Below are positions 18,374-26,562 of a stretch of DNA of 64,000 nt, piece by piece. Within the stretch, counting starts at the first letter, position 1. Each line of letters opens with the position of its first letter. The DNA is from Nostoc sp. FACHB-280 (GTDB taxonomy: Bacteria; Cyanobacteriota; Cyanobacteriia; Cyanobacteriales; Nostocaceae). The notes below the pieces were generated by a model. The model was not told where the DNA came from. It saw nothing but the letters and a program-made list of their open reading frames with translations, and searched no databases. The position numbers and the translations under genes were made by a program. The stretch covers positions 1-64,000 of the forward strand of contig NZ_JACJSD010000037.1 in the NCBI RefSeq assembly GCF_014697615.1, in the 5' to 3' direction.

Positions 18374-19819
18374 ATGATATTGGATAATTTTCAGAGGAAG
18401 TTACGCCGAGAATCGCAATTATGGCGAGATGAAGGATTAATTAGTGCTTCGCAATACCAACAACTAGCAGACCGTTATCAATTTAATAATCTAGAAGCTG
18501 CGGCACGCGATCGCTCGATGATGACTGCGGTCATGACTGGTAGTATTCTACTAACATTGGGGATTATTACTTTTGTGGCGGCTAACTGGCTGGGATGGTC
18601 GCGGGATGTCAAATTCATCATTATGATGAGTTTGTTTATGGCTACTACCATCACAGGTTTTTACACTTGGCGACAAGCTGCTATTGGTATCCCAGAAGGC
18701 AAAAAACCAAAACGTAGCCAGCGCCTCTTGGGTGAAGGGTTGCTGATTTTAGCAGCGATGGTTTTTGGTGCAACTATCGCCTTGATGGCAGATGTTTTCA
18801 ATATTAACGGTTCAACGCCGGAACTATTTTTTGCCTGGGGTTTTGGCGTTTTGGTGATGGCTTACAGTCTGTCGCTGAATTCCCTGGGAATTTTGGGAAT
18901 TGTCCTTATCCAAATTGGGTATTGGACTGGTATTGGAGACTTGCGTTATTCAGCAAATGATTGGAATTGGGCGACTCTGGTTATCAGACACATGCCTTTG
19001 CTGTCGTGGGTGTTGTTTGTCCCCTTAGCTTATTTTTGCCGTTCGCGGTGGATTTTTGCGATCGCTGCTTTTATTTTTGCCAGTTCTTTACAATTGAACC
19101 TCGACCCCTTACCACTGTCAAATCTTTCGGATGCTGCGCCTTGGGTCGCCTCTTTTGCGTTTACACTACCACCGGCATTATTCTGGAGCTATGATGACCT
19201 GCTATTCCCGACAATTAATTACAGGCTATTTCAATCTTTAGCCCGTGATTTAGCGTTAATCGCTTTTGGTCTAGCTTTTTATATCCTGTCGTTTCGTTGG
19301 CTGTGGCAAACTTCCGGCTACAATTTCTCTTCGTCAACGACTAACATGAATATATTCATGAATCGCCCAATCATTGACTTGGGAATTCTCAGTGGCTTGG
19401 CGGTACTGCAATGGTTGTTTTTAGTCCGCCAGCGCAACAACCCCATTCGTCGGGAAGCAGTCTTCAATTTACCTTTGATTGTGACTTTTCTAGGCTTCAC
19501 AGCTATTGTACCTTTCTGGCATCAAGCGATTAACCCTGTCGATGATTTGGGGGTTTTTGCTTTTAATGTGTTGTTCACAGTTTTGGCTTGGGGACTAATT
19601 CGGGAAGGCTTGAAGTTTAACGACAGGCGATCGTTTTGGGGCGGTATGCTGTTGTTAACTCTGCAAGTGATTAGTCGTGTGTTGGAGTATGACACGGAAC
19701 TGCTACTCAAGTCACTGGTGTTTGTCATGTGTGGTTCAGCGTTGATTAGTGCAGGAATGTGGTTTGAACGCCGTGTAGGTTCTAACTCTAAGTCTTCCGG
19801 TAATGCCAAATCTTCCTAA
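18374..19819 (+). CDS. DUF2157 domain-containing membrane protein
   Basis: A 481-residue protein. A soluble N-terminal part (LRRESQLWRDEGLISASQYQQLADRY) with the typical DUF2157 'W...GLI....Y..L...Y' pattern is followed by about 12-14 hydrophobic helices, beginning at MTAVMTGSILLTLGIITFVAANWLGWS. This family is often encoded with a GDYXXLXY protein, exactly as here. The start at 18374 is supported by GGAG six bases upstream. The role is unknown; a membrane complex with the next gene product is a reasonable inference. Confidence 0.85.
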   Translation: MILDNFQRKLRRESQLWRDEGLISASQYQQLADRYQFNNLEAAARDRSMMTAVMTGSILLTLGIITFVAANWLGWSRDVKFIIMMSLFMATTITGFYTWRQAAIGIPEGKKPKRSQRLLGEGLLILAAMVFGATIALMADVFNINGSTPELFFAWGFGVLVMAYSLSLNSLGILGIVLIQIGYWTGIGDLRYSANDWNWATLVIRHMPLLSWVLFVPLAYFCRSRWIFAIAAFIFASSLQLNLDPLPLSNLSDAAPWVASFAFTLPPALFWSYDDLLFPTINYRLFQSLARDLALIAFGLAFYILSFRWLWQTSGYNFSSSTTNMNIFMNRPIIDLGILSGLAVLQWLFLVRQRNNPIRREAVFNLPLIVTFLGFTAIVPFWHQAINPVDDLGVFAFNVLFTVLAWGLIREGLKFNDRRSFWGGMLLLTLQVISRVLEYDTELLLKSLVFVMCGSALISAGMWFERRVGSNSKSSGNAKSS

Positions 19820-20053
19820 CTTTCTTTCTGCGTGAACAAAAATTAACCGCAGATGAACGCAGATAGAACCCCTAACCCCTAGCATCTATATAGCGTAACC
19901 CACCAAAGTCTTGAAAATGTTGGGTTCCGTTCCTCCACCCAACCTACACCTTTCTTTTTCCTTTTTCCTTTTGCCTTTTTCCTTTTGACTTTTTACTTTT
20001 GTTTCTCTGCGTAAGTCCTAATATTCTTTCTCCCTAATAGTAGGACTACGCCA
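19820..20053. repeat. repeat-rich spacer
   Basis: Contains a fragment related to the MITE of the 44-46 kb region (GCGTAACCCACC, then GTTGGGTTCCG, then CTCCACCCAACCTACA, about 19894-19949). A long pyrimidine-rich TTTTTCCTTTT tandem stretch follows (about 19951-20002). No gene. Confidence 0.55.
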
Positions 20054-20806
20054 ATGAAAAATGAATCTTCGGAATCTACTAAAAAGTCAGAATCTAGTAA
20101 GTCGGAATCTACTAAGAATAAATCATGGTCGCCCGAAGCGGAATTTTCTGAGAAGCTGACGTTTCGTGATTATTTGTTAGCTACAGACCAAAAAGCCAAC
20201 AAGCCTTTACCTGTAGGAAGGTTGGTGCTTCCTTTGGCTATTCAAGCTGCAATTATTTTTGCAGTGCCTTTTTTATCGATGTACACTACCATCACAGGTA
20301 GAGAGGTAATTTTGCAAACTGTACCTGTGAATTCTCGAAATGTACTGCAAGGAAATTCTTTAGAACTAGACTACAATATCTCGCGGATTTCTACACTCAG
20401 AAGGCTATCAGGTTGGCAAGAATTACTACGGCGAAATCGCGGCAGAGATGGAGAATTACTAGAAGGAACCAACTTGTATGTGATTTTACAGGAACAGCCT
20501 TTCTTTAGTCAGGGTGTGCCTAGGGCTTGGCGACCAGTGCGGGTAACGACTAATCCACCTAGATCCTTACCTAGCAATCAAGCCGCCCTCAAGGGTGTGT
20601 ATCAAGACGGTTATGTGCAGTATGGTGTGGAAAACTATAATGTGCAGGATGAAGAACGGCAACAGCTAAATCGGGATGTTGCCCAAGCTGTACGGCAAAC
20701 TAGAGATGGACAATCACGTTCTATAGTTGTGAAAGTTAAAGTAGACCCACAGGGTAAAGCTGTACCTGTGAGTCTCTGGGTACGCGATCGCAACTATCAA
20801 TTTTAG
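20054..20806 (+). CDS. GDYXXLXY domain-containing protein
   Basis: A 250-residue protein. It has a Ser/Lys-rich low-complexity N-terminus (repeated SES-TK units, residues 3-22), a transmembrane helix (about LVLPLAIQAAIIFAVPFLSMY, residues 59-78) and an extracytoplasmic domain. That domain has the family signature as GNSLELDYNISR and the later VYQDGYVQYGVENY and VKVDPQGKAVPVSLWV. It is downstream of its usual partner, a DUF2157 protein. Function is unknown. The stop codon overlaps the convergent small gene by four bases. Confidence 0.83.
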   Translation: MKNESSESTKKSESSKSESTKNKSWSPEAEFSEKLTFRDYLLATDQKANKPLPVGRLVLPLAIQAAIIFAVPFLSMYTTITGREVILQTVPVNSRNVLQGNSLELDYNISRISTLRRLSGWQELLRRNRGRDGELLEGTNLYVILQEQPFFSQGVPRAWRPVRVTTNPPRSLPSNQAALKGVYQDGYVQYGVENYNVQDEERQQLNRDVAQAVRQTRDGQSRSIVVKVKVDPQGKAVPVSLWVRDRNYQF

Positions 20807-21042
20807 TCTTCGTGCTTGATATTCCATGCTACACCGAAAGCTGCCCCAGCCCCGGCGATTAGACCTGTACTCATTCCTTGAATCGTTTTTTCCACGGGGT
20901 CTTGGGTCAAGCATTCACTTGTAACTTGACTCGCACGTAAACAAAGATTACTCTCTGCCCAGCTGCTAGTACCACCTAAAATGACACCAGCAATACTACA
21001 GGAAGCTACAAGCAGCAGCAGACGTTTTGTTTTTCTATCCAT
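20803..21042 (-). CDS. small hypothetical exported protein
   Basis: I do not recognise a family. The 79 residues start MDRKTKRLLLLVASCSIAGVILGG, a clear signal peptide or anchor. A short region with two cysteines (NLCLRASQVTSECLTQD) and a Gly/Ala-rich second hydrophobic stretch (GMSTGLIAGAGAAFGVAW) follow. The 3' end overlaps the preceding plus-strand gene by four bases. Confidence 0.55.
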   Translation of the reverse strand: MDRKTKRLLLLVASCSIAGVILGGTSSWAESNLCLRASQVTSECLTQDPVEKTIQGMSTGLIAGAGAAFGVAWNIKHED

Positions 21043-21241
21043 AGATGGATGCTTGAAAGTTGGGAAAGTAAATAGTCCTCAACTACTTTACACATCTATG
21101 TTGTTATTGTCAGCTCCCTTTTTTAAAGTGCTGAGTGCTGAGTTATGAGTGCTGAGTGTTGCACTAGTCCAGTCGCTTAGGACATCAGTAAATGTTAACG
21201 ACAGCAACAGACTTCTAATTCTGTAACCTCTCACCTGTCAC

Positions 21242-22309
21242 CTACACCCAGGCGCGATCGTATTGTACAGGCCAGAGTTTCTCATGTCCTAGTTTTTTGG
21301 CTGCCAGATGTGGCCAGTAAGGATTGCGGAGTAATTCGCGTCCCAATAAAACTAAGTCTGCTACTTCAGTGCGAATAATTTGGTCGGCTTGTTCGGGAGA
21401 GGTAATTAAGCCGACTGCGCCTGTAGGAATTTTTGCTTCCTGGCGGATGCGTTCGGCGAATTGCGTTTGATAGCCAGGTTTGACGGGAATGTTGATGCCA
21501 GGGATAATTCCCCCAGAGGAACAGTCTATTAAATCTACGCCCAAAGATTTGAGTTTATCGCTTAAGGTGACGCTTTGTTCTATGTTCCATCCTTTATCTA
21601 TCCAATCGGTGGCGGAGATTCGCACCAATAAAGGATAGGTTTCTGGTAAAGTTTGGCGCACAGCTGTGACTACTTCTAATAATAAGCGTGTACGATTTTC
21701 AAAGCTGCCACCATATTCATCTTGACGCTGATTTGCTAAGGGTGAGAGAAATTGATGGAGTAGGTAGCCGTGGGCTGCGTGAATTTCAATGACTTTGAAG
21801 CCAGCTTGTAGCGAACGTTGAGTGGCGGCGACGAAGGCTTGAATAATTTGTTGAATTCCCTCAATACTCAAGGCTTCGGGAACTGGACTATCTTTACTAA
21901 ATGCGATCGCACTACTGGAAACTACAGGCCGCCAGCCTTCTTGCGATTCATCTAAGGCTTTACCGCCGCGACTGGGTTTGGCTGTGCTGGCTTTTCTCCC
22001 TGCATGGGCGAGTTGGATTCCTGCAACTGCACCAAAGTTATGAATTAATTCGACAATTTTGGCTAAACCTTCTATGTGTTCGTCTGACCATATACCCAAG
22101 TCTTGTGGACTAATTCGCCCACGAGGTTCGATTGCTGCGGCTTCTGTGAATACTAAACCTGCACCGCCAACGGCGCGAGAGGTTAAATGTACTAAGTGCC
22201 AATCATTGGCAAACCCATTTGTACTAGAGTATTGACACATGGGTGAAACGACAATACGGTTACGAAATGTGATTTCCCGAATCTTAAAGGCCTCAAACAA
22301 ATGTGCCAT
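21242..22309 (-). CDS. NADH:flavin oxidoreductase, old yellow enzyme (NamA/YqjM class)
   Basis: A 355-residue TIM-barrel flavoenzyme reducing activated C=C bonds with NAD(P)H. Seen are the N-terminal NRIVVSPMCQYSSTNG (Cys tuning the FMN), GIQLAHAGRK, EIHAAHGYLLHQFLSPLANQRQDEYGGSFENR (catalytic His pair region) and LGRELLRNPYWP (phosphate site). The MCQYS motif with cysteine is typical of the YqjM/thermophilic-like class. An STRR heptamer (CACCTGT) run lies at the 3' end. Confidence 0.92.
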   Translation of the reverse strand: MAHLFEAFKIREITFRNRIVVSPMCQYSSTNGFANDWHLVHLTSRAVGGAGLVFTEAAAIEPRGRISPQDLGIWSDEHIEGLAKIVELIHNFGAVAGIQLAHAGRKASTAKPSRGGKALDESQEGWRPVVSSSAIAFSKDSPVPEALSIEGIQQIIQAFVAATQRSLQAGFKVIEIHAAHGYLLHQFLSPLANQRQDEYGGSFENRTRLLLEVVTAVRQTLPETYPLLVRISATDWIDKGWNIEQSVTLSDKLKSLGVDLIDCSSGGIIPGINIPVKPGYQTQFAERIRQEAKIPTGAVGLITSPEQADQIIRTEVADLVLLGRELLRNPYWPHLAAKKLGHEKLWPVQYDRAWV

Positions 22310-22686
22310 TGGAATGATTTCCTTTACTTGCTAAGGTAGAAAAACTGCTGCTGTCAATTCCAGAAAATTCAGCCTCTAGATAATGCCCAAAGCACCAATG
22401 TGGCTATAATTCTTGTGTAAGTTTCACCAAAAATATTGTAAATTTATATAAATGAAATATTGAGAATATATCACAATAGACATTGAAAATTTACTCACAC
22501 TTTTGATGTTAAACTGTCTACTCGATAAAACTCAACGCTCTAGATTTTAGGTGAGCGATCGCCTCCAATCACTCACCAATAAAATATCCTTCTTGCTCAT
22601 GAGCATTCATTCAATAATATAGCTAAATTGTGGCTGAACTTAGCACCTAATTGCCTAAGAAAGTCTATATTATTAATGAATAGTCA
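22310..22686. other. intergenic region
   Basis: A 377-base AT-rich gap between divergent genes. It has an inverted repeat GGTGAG...CTCACC around a GCGATCGC site (22551-22578). It probably holds both promoters. Nothing else was recognised. Confidence 0.45.
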
Positions 22687-23112
22687 ATGAATTTACAAAT
22701 GGTTCACTACCAAAAGCTACTGAGAGTTTCTACTACTGGTAAATCTTTTCAAAATATTACCACCAAAATCGAATCTATAGTTGCTGAGTCGGGTGTGGAA
22801 ACTGGACTCTGCACTTTATTTTTACGTCACACTTCCGCTAGTTTAGTCATCCAAGAAAATGCTGATCCTGATGTGTTGGTAGATTTAGCTAACTTTATGG
22901 CCAAGCTTGTCCCAGAATCGGGAGGATACATTCACAATGCAGAAGGGCCTGATGATATGCCAGCACATATCCGTTCTGCATTGACTCACACTTCTGAACA
23001 TATACCTATTAATCGTGGTCATTTAGTATTAGGGACTTGGCAGGGAATTTATGTTTGGGAACACCGTCATCGTAGTCATACACGCGAGTTAGTTGTACAC
23101 ATTTCTGGCTAA
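22687..23112 (+). CDS. secondary thiamine-phosphate synthase-like protein, YjbQ/UPF0047
   Basis: A 141-residue protein of the UPF0047/YjbQ family: TGLCTLFLRHTSASLVIQENADPDVLVDL, HIRSALTHTSEHIPINRGHLVLGTWQGIYVWEHR. The conserved His residues (RHTSAS, THTSE, EHRHR) form the presumed metal site. Members have weak thiamine-phosphate synthase activity in vitro; the physiological role is open. A second ATG at 22699 (MVHYQKLLRVS) is an equally likely start. A terminator follows at 23254. Confidence 0.9.
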   Translation: MNLQMVHYQKLLRVSTTGKSFQNITTKIESIVAESGVETGLCTLFLRHTSASLVIQENADPDVLVDLANFMAKLVPESGGYIHNAEGPDDMPAHIRSALTHTSEHIPINRGHLVLGTWQGIYVWEHRHRSHTRELVVHISG

Positions 23113-23253
23113 TTAAAGTACTGCTGATGAGTGTTTATTCCTATTTTTAAACTGGGTTGAGAGTCGCAGCATATATAGCCATCTTATGTGATTGATAAAC
23201 TACTCTTAACAGCAGAGAGTAGATGTGTTTTTCTCAAAAAACATCTTAAAATA

Positions 23254-23278
23254 GTCCGCTAAAATGCGGCTTTTTTTG
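23254..23278 (+). terminator. Rho-independent terminator after yjbQ
   Basis: AG(T)CCGC...GCGGCT forms a short GC stem around 23254-23271 directly followed by seven T residues. A further hairpin, AGATGT...ACATCT, is just upstream (23221-23246). Confidence 0.7.
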
Positions 23279-23388
23279 TATTAATACAAATGTTAACGTT
23301 TGTTTATATTTGATTAATGATTATAGGTGTTTTGATACAGAAGATCATAAAATTAAATGTACCACTTGCTGAGGCTAGTTAAATCTGT

Positions 23389-24138
23389 ATGAAGCAAGAC
23401 TTACCTTTTACTTATAACTTTCAAATTATTGATGAATTTCTGTGGCAAAATTCGGTTAATCTTTTATCACTCAATCCCCAAAAACAGTTTATTACTAGCT
23501 TTACGGAATTAGAAAGTTTAATTGAGGAAGAAACTACAGATATTAGACTGATATCGAATTTGCAAAATACCTTGGAATGTATTTTAGAAGCTCAATTAGA
23601 AAACTTTCCCGGTAATATTTTTTGGGATTGCGATTTTATGGTAAGTAGTATTTTGCGACAAGCTTTAGCAGTGGCAGATGAGGCTATTGGTTTTTTAAAG
23701 ATGTTTACTGAGAAAATGGTTGCTCTTAGCAAGCTATTTGGTATTCATCAAGAAATCCGCTTTTGTTATGTTCACGATTTTATGTATGGTTTTGAGTGGG
23801 CAAGATGGGTACAGAAAGACCCACAAAATCGCGCCCATATAGAACCTTTTAGTTTATTTTTTTTAGATTATTTGCTTGCCAAAGGTCAAGAATTAATTCA
23901 TCGGATTAATCACGATCAACCGACATATTATCAGTTGTGTGCTACTGGTTTTCGGAATCCTTTTCCGTTTTCCCGTGAACCAGAGGATGAATATCGATTG
24001 TTAACTTATCTTGCTAGTGAAGGCTGCATTCCTGTTACAGTTTGGAATTGGCATAGTCAGCCTGTCTGGAATCAACCTTTTCAGGAAATACGCCAGCAGT
24101 TAGCATTACAGTTGAATATTCAACCGCAAAGGCGATGA
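23389..24138 (+). CDS. conserved hypothetical protein
   Basis: A 249-residue soluble protein I cannot assign. It is helical and acidic, with a distinctive block EIRFCYVHDFMYGFEWARWVQKDP and a C-terminal region rich in aromatic residues (ATGFRNPFPFSREPEDEYRLLTYL, VWNWHSQPVWNQPF). No signal peptide or membrane segment is seen. Codon use resembles the neighbours. It precedes the Nif3-like gene by 45 bases and could be co-transcribed with it. Confidence 0.65.
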   Translation: MKQDLPFTYNFQIIDEFLWQNSVNLLSLNPQKQFITSFTELESLIEEETTDIRLISNLQNTLECILEAQLENFPGNIFWDCDFMVSSILRQALAVADEAIGFLKMFTEKMVALSKLFGIHQEIRFCYVHDFMYGFEWARWVQKDPQNRAHIEPFSLFFLDYLLAKGQELIHRINHDQPTYYQLCATGFRNPFPFSREPEDEYRLLTYLASEGCIPVTVWNWHSQPVWNQPFQEIRQQLALQLNIQPQRR

Positions 24139-24183
24139 AGGAGGCAGGAGGTAAAATATTTTCTGTTTTTTAAATCTAAAATT

Positions 24184-24981
24184 ATGAAAATTGTTGATTT
24201 AATTAGTTGGTTTGAAGAATGGGCGAATCCGGCTTGGTGTGAAAGTTGGGATAATTGTGGTTGGCAAGTTGAGCCTGGGGTTTTGCAAGAGTCGGCGCGG
24301 GTGTTGGTGTGTTTAACTCCGACTTTGGCGGTGATGGAGGAAGCGATCGCACATCGTGCTAATCTGATTTTTGCCCATCATCCATTAATTTTTACCCCTC
24401 CCAAATCTTTTCGGCGTGGTGAGGCAATATCCGAAATGGTACGGTTAGCCTTCATTCACAATATTGGTATATACACTGCCCATACAAATTTCGACCAAGT
24501 ACCAGACGGTACGGCTGATGTCTTGGCTCAAATTTTAGAACTTCAGCAAGTCTCGCCCATAGTACCGACTGTCTCTGGTTTTGGTTACGGACGGGTTGGT
24601 GAACTGGAAAAATCACTCACACTCCAAGAGTTACTTGCAATTATTCAACAGCGCCTTTCTCCCCCTGATTTAATTTTTTCCCCCACGGCTGATTTACAAC
24701 AGCAAATTTCACGGGTGGCTGTTTTGGGCGGTTCCGGCGCGAGTTTCATTTCGGCGGTGGTAAAAACTGGCGCACAAGTTTATTTAACTTCTGACTGCAA
24801 ATTTCATCAGTTTCAAGAAAGCCGCGATCGCAATTTAATTTTAGTTGATGCAGGACATTACGCCACAGAACGTCCAGCTTGCGATCGCTTGTCACAAAAA
24901 TTTATATCTTTAAACCTTGACTGGGTGCAGTTAAGTCAACAAGATGAGGATTTTCGTGAGTTTTTCACTAATCGGGTTTAG
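24184..24981 (+). CDS. Nif3-like dinuclear metal centre protein
   Basis: A 265-residue member of the Nif3/YbgI family, which forms hexameric rings with a two-metal site. Seen are SWDNCGWQVEPG, LIFAHHPLIFTPPK (two His ligands), YTAHTNFDQVPDGTADVLA (His/Asp ligands) and LVDAGHYATERPACDRLSQ (His and Glu ligands). The family may have GTP cyclohydrolase-like fold relations, but its cellular function remains unclear. Length is typical of the short form without the inserted PII-like domain. Confidence 0.9.
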   Translation: MKIVDLISWFEEWANPAWCESWDNCGWQVEPGVLQESARVLVCLTPTLAVMEEAIAHRANLIFAHHPLIFTPPKSFRRGEAISEMVRLAFIHNIGIYTAHTNFDQVPDGTADVLAQILELQQVSPIVPTVSGFGYGRVGELEKSLTLQELLAIIQQRLSPPDLIFSPTADLQQQISRVAVLGGSGASFISAVVKTGAQVYLTSDCKFHQFQESRDRNLILVDAGHYATERPACDRLSQKFISLNLDWVQLSQQDEDFREFFTNRV

Positions 24982-25044
24982 GGGTATGTATCCAAAACCC
25001 TTATAAGCTAAACCACATCTAGTTTGCATAACAGAAATGCCAAT

Positions 25045-25075
25045 AACTCTTGTGGGGTGGGCATCTTGCCCGCCC
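25045..25075. repeat. palindromic intergenic repeat (GTGGG...GCCC family)
   Basis: AACTCTTGTGGGGTGGGCA with TGCCCGCCC forms a 9-bp hairpin (GGGTGGGCA 25055-25063; TGCCCGCCC 25067-25075). It shares AACTCTTGTGGG and the hairpin layout with 10198-10234. Confidence 0.75.
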
Positions 25076-25275
25076 TAATTGTGCAATTTAAATGTGTAAC
25101 AGCTTACCCTGACATCCAGTTTCTACAGATAATCCTTGTGCGTAAGTCCTCTTAAGTAGATTATTGGTATTTTTTCGGCTACGTAATAATAGTTAAATTA
25201 TTCTCAAAGTCCAAAACAATGATTTTATCAGTTGGGGTTTTTACTGATAGCTTTATTATCGGAAATTACTGTGAT

Positions 25276-25310
25276 CACAAAAAAGTGTGATTTAAATCAC
25301 ACTTTTTGTG
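25276..25310. promoter_or_regulatory. 35-base palindrome containing a CRP-type site
   Basis: The arms 25276-25293 and 25294-25310 are inverted copies with one extra A. The centre is TGTGATTTAAATCACA (25286-25301), an exact match to the CRP consensus TGTGA-N6-TCACA used by cyanobacterial CRP-like regulators (SYCRP1, AnCrpA). A smaller palindrome TGTGATCACA touches its left side (25270-25279). It lies 108 bases upstream of the ATG at 25410. A terminator for the Nif3-like gene is an alternative reading. Confidence 0.55.
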
Positions 25311-25409
25311 TAACTAAAGTCACAAGCATCTACGGTGTGATATCAATCAATCCGAAGGCAAAATATTCCACACTAGATATATTAAGTTGCTGATGATGCC
25401 CTAATTACA

Positions 25410-25625
25410 ATGATTCGCGCACTCGTAGAATCTGCTTTTCAAACTGGATATCTTAGTGTTGAATCGGAGGGTCTGCTCCATCAAGTCCTAGCGACTAAAT
25501 GCTATCAGTCTGAGGACTTGTTAGTGTTGGCAGACCTATATGATGCGGTTCAGGCAGGTAAAATTAAGCGAGAAGGTTCTTCAGAGCGACTGATAGAATT
25601 TCTTACCCCGTACAAATCCAATTAA
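25410..25625 (+). CDS. small conserved hypothetical protein
   Basis: A 71-residue soluble, helical protein (MIRALVESAFQTGYLSVESEGLL, YQSEDLLVLADLYDAVQAGKIKREG). It lacks membrane segments and cysteine clusters. I think similar small proteins are widespread in cyanobacteria, but I cannot name a family or function. The CRP-type palindrome upstream suggests regulated expression. Confidence 0.65.
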   Translation: MIRALVESAFQTGYLSVESEGLLHQVLATKCYQSEDLLVLADLYDAVQAGKIKREGSSERLIEFLTPYKSN

Positions 25626-25848
25626 GACGAGGGGTTTGAGGAATAATGTAGGTAAGCAAAACCCTTACACCCCTCCACCCAGACACCCTAACACCCAGTT
25701 TCGTAGTATGGAATTTCCCAGACAACAACCTAAAAATTTAAAACTCATTAAGATGTTGTTGTTGAAAACCGTGAAGGTCAGCAAAATAATGAGTTAAGAT
25801 CAAATACACAGGGGTAAAAGTACAGCAGATTCCCCAGACTTCCCAGTG

Positions 25849-25995
25849 ATGCCCATGACTACAAGTAGGCAACTTAAACAACCGCAATCACCGCTTGTTT
25901 TGGAGTATTTATTATTACATAATGATAGAAAGACTCACCAGCAGCTATTAAACTGGTTAGCACAAATCCCGGATTGTGTGACTTCTCTGAAGTAG
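25849..25995 (+). CDS. possible small protein, 48 residues
   Basis: ATG at 25849 (or 25855) opens a frame reading MPMTTSRQLKQPQSPLVLEY... and ending in NWLAQIPDCVTSLK. Its composition is protein-like and helical, but there is no clear ribosome-binding site and I recognise no family. It may be a real small gene or chance. Confidence 0.3.
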   Translation: MPMTTSRQLKQPQSPLVLEYLLLHNDRKTHQQLLNWLAQIPDCVTSLK

Positions 25996-26137
25996 ACATC
26001 CTCTCTTACAACCCTGAAGGAGATTGTGTTTAGCGGGTGCAGTAGCTACTGGTTTATGACCTAAAATTTACCTAAATGGTCATGAAAGGCACTACATTCT
26101 TAACCGTGAAACTCAATTTTTCTAGGGATGTAGACTC

Positions 26138-26160
26138 TTGGGGTAAAACCCAAATTTTTT
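26138..26160 (+). terminator. terminator-like hairpin before the 26.2 kb gene
   Basis: TTGGG (26138-26142) and CCCAA (26149-26153) pair around a 6-base loop, followed by a run of T residues to 26160. It is only 41 bases upstream of the next start codon, so it may end an upstream small RNA or act as an attenuator. Confidence 0.45.
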
Positions 26161-26200
26161 CAGGTTTAACGTACGTTGTTTAAAAAGGCAGAAGCAGTAC

Positions 26201-26512
26201 ATGCTACACCGCAAGATTTATCAACTGTGTTGCGATGGGCGGGAGGTATGTGTTTTCTTGCGGGACCAGCAACGCTGGATAGAACGCGCCCGCATCATCG
26301 ACATAGAGGGAGATTTGGTGACGCTACGCTATGAAACGGATGAGGAAGACGAAGTTTGTTCATGGGAAGAAATGGTTCGCCTCGAAAGTATTGGCGCTGT
26401 CACTCAAAAATTAGCTTCCGTACCTAGGGGTAATGTCGAACCTCTCTTAACTGAAGATTGTCCTGAAGCTGAACGCATCCGTAATCGTTTTACCGACTCC
26501 AACCCTGATTAA
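26201..26512 (+). CDS. conserved cyanobacterial protein (probably DUF6679 family)
   Basis: A 103-residue acidic protein starting MLHRKIYQLCCDGREVCVFLRD, with a beta-rich core (WIERARIIDIEGDLVTLRYETDEEDEVCSWEEMVRLESIG). It looks like a small beta-barrel binding domain. I associate it with the DUF6679 family, but am not certain of the number. Function is unknown. It is convergent with the beta-CASP gene. Confidence 0.7.
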   Translation: MLHRKIYQLCCDGREVCVFLRDQQRWIERARIIDIEGDLVTLRYETDEEDEVCSWEEMVRLESIGAVTQKLASVPRGNVEPLLTEDCPEAERIRNRFTDSNPD

Positions 26513-26562
26513 CCAAAAGCACAGTCCTAAGTCCTGGGTGAATGAGATCAATTTCTCTTTGC

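Larger units (their letters stand above)
24982..25409. other. intergenic region with a repeat and a large palindrome
   Basis: A 428-base gap. It holds a dispersed repeat (25045-25075) and the palindrome at 25276-25310 that includes a CRP-consensus site. The rest is featureless AT-rich DNA. Confidence 0.5.
25626..26200. other. intergenic region with a possible small ORF and terminator-like hairpin
   Basis: A 575-base gap. A 48-codon frame lies at 25849-25995. A terminator-like hairpin lies at 26138-26160, just before the next gene. The part 26000-26130 contains TATGACC and GGTCATG arms (about 26057-26087), so a small RNA ending at that hairpin is conceivable. Confidence 0.4.
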
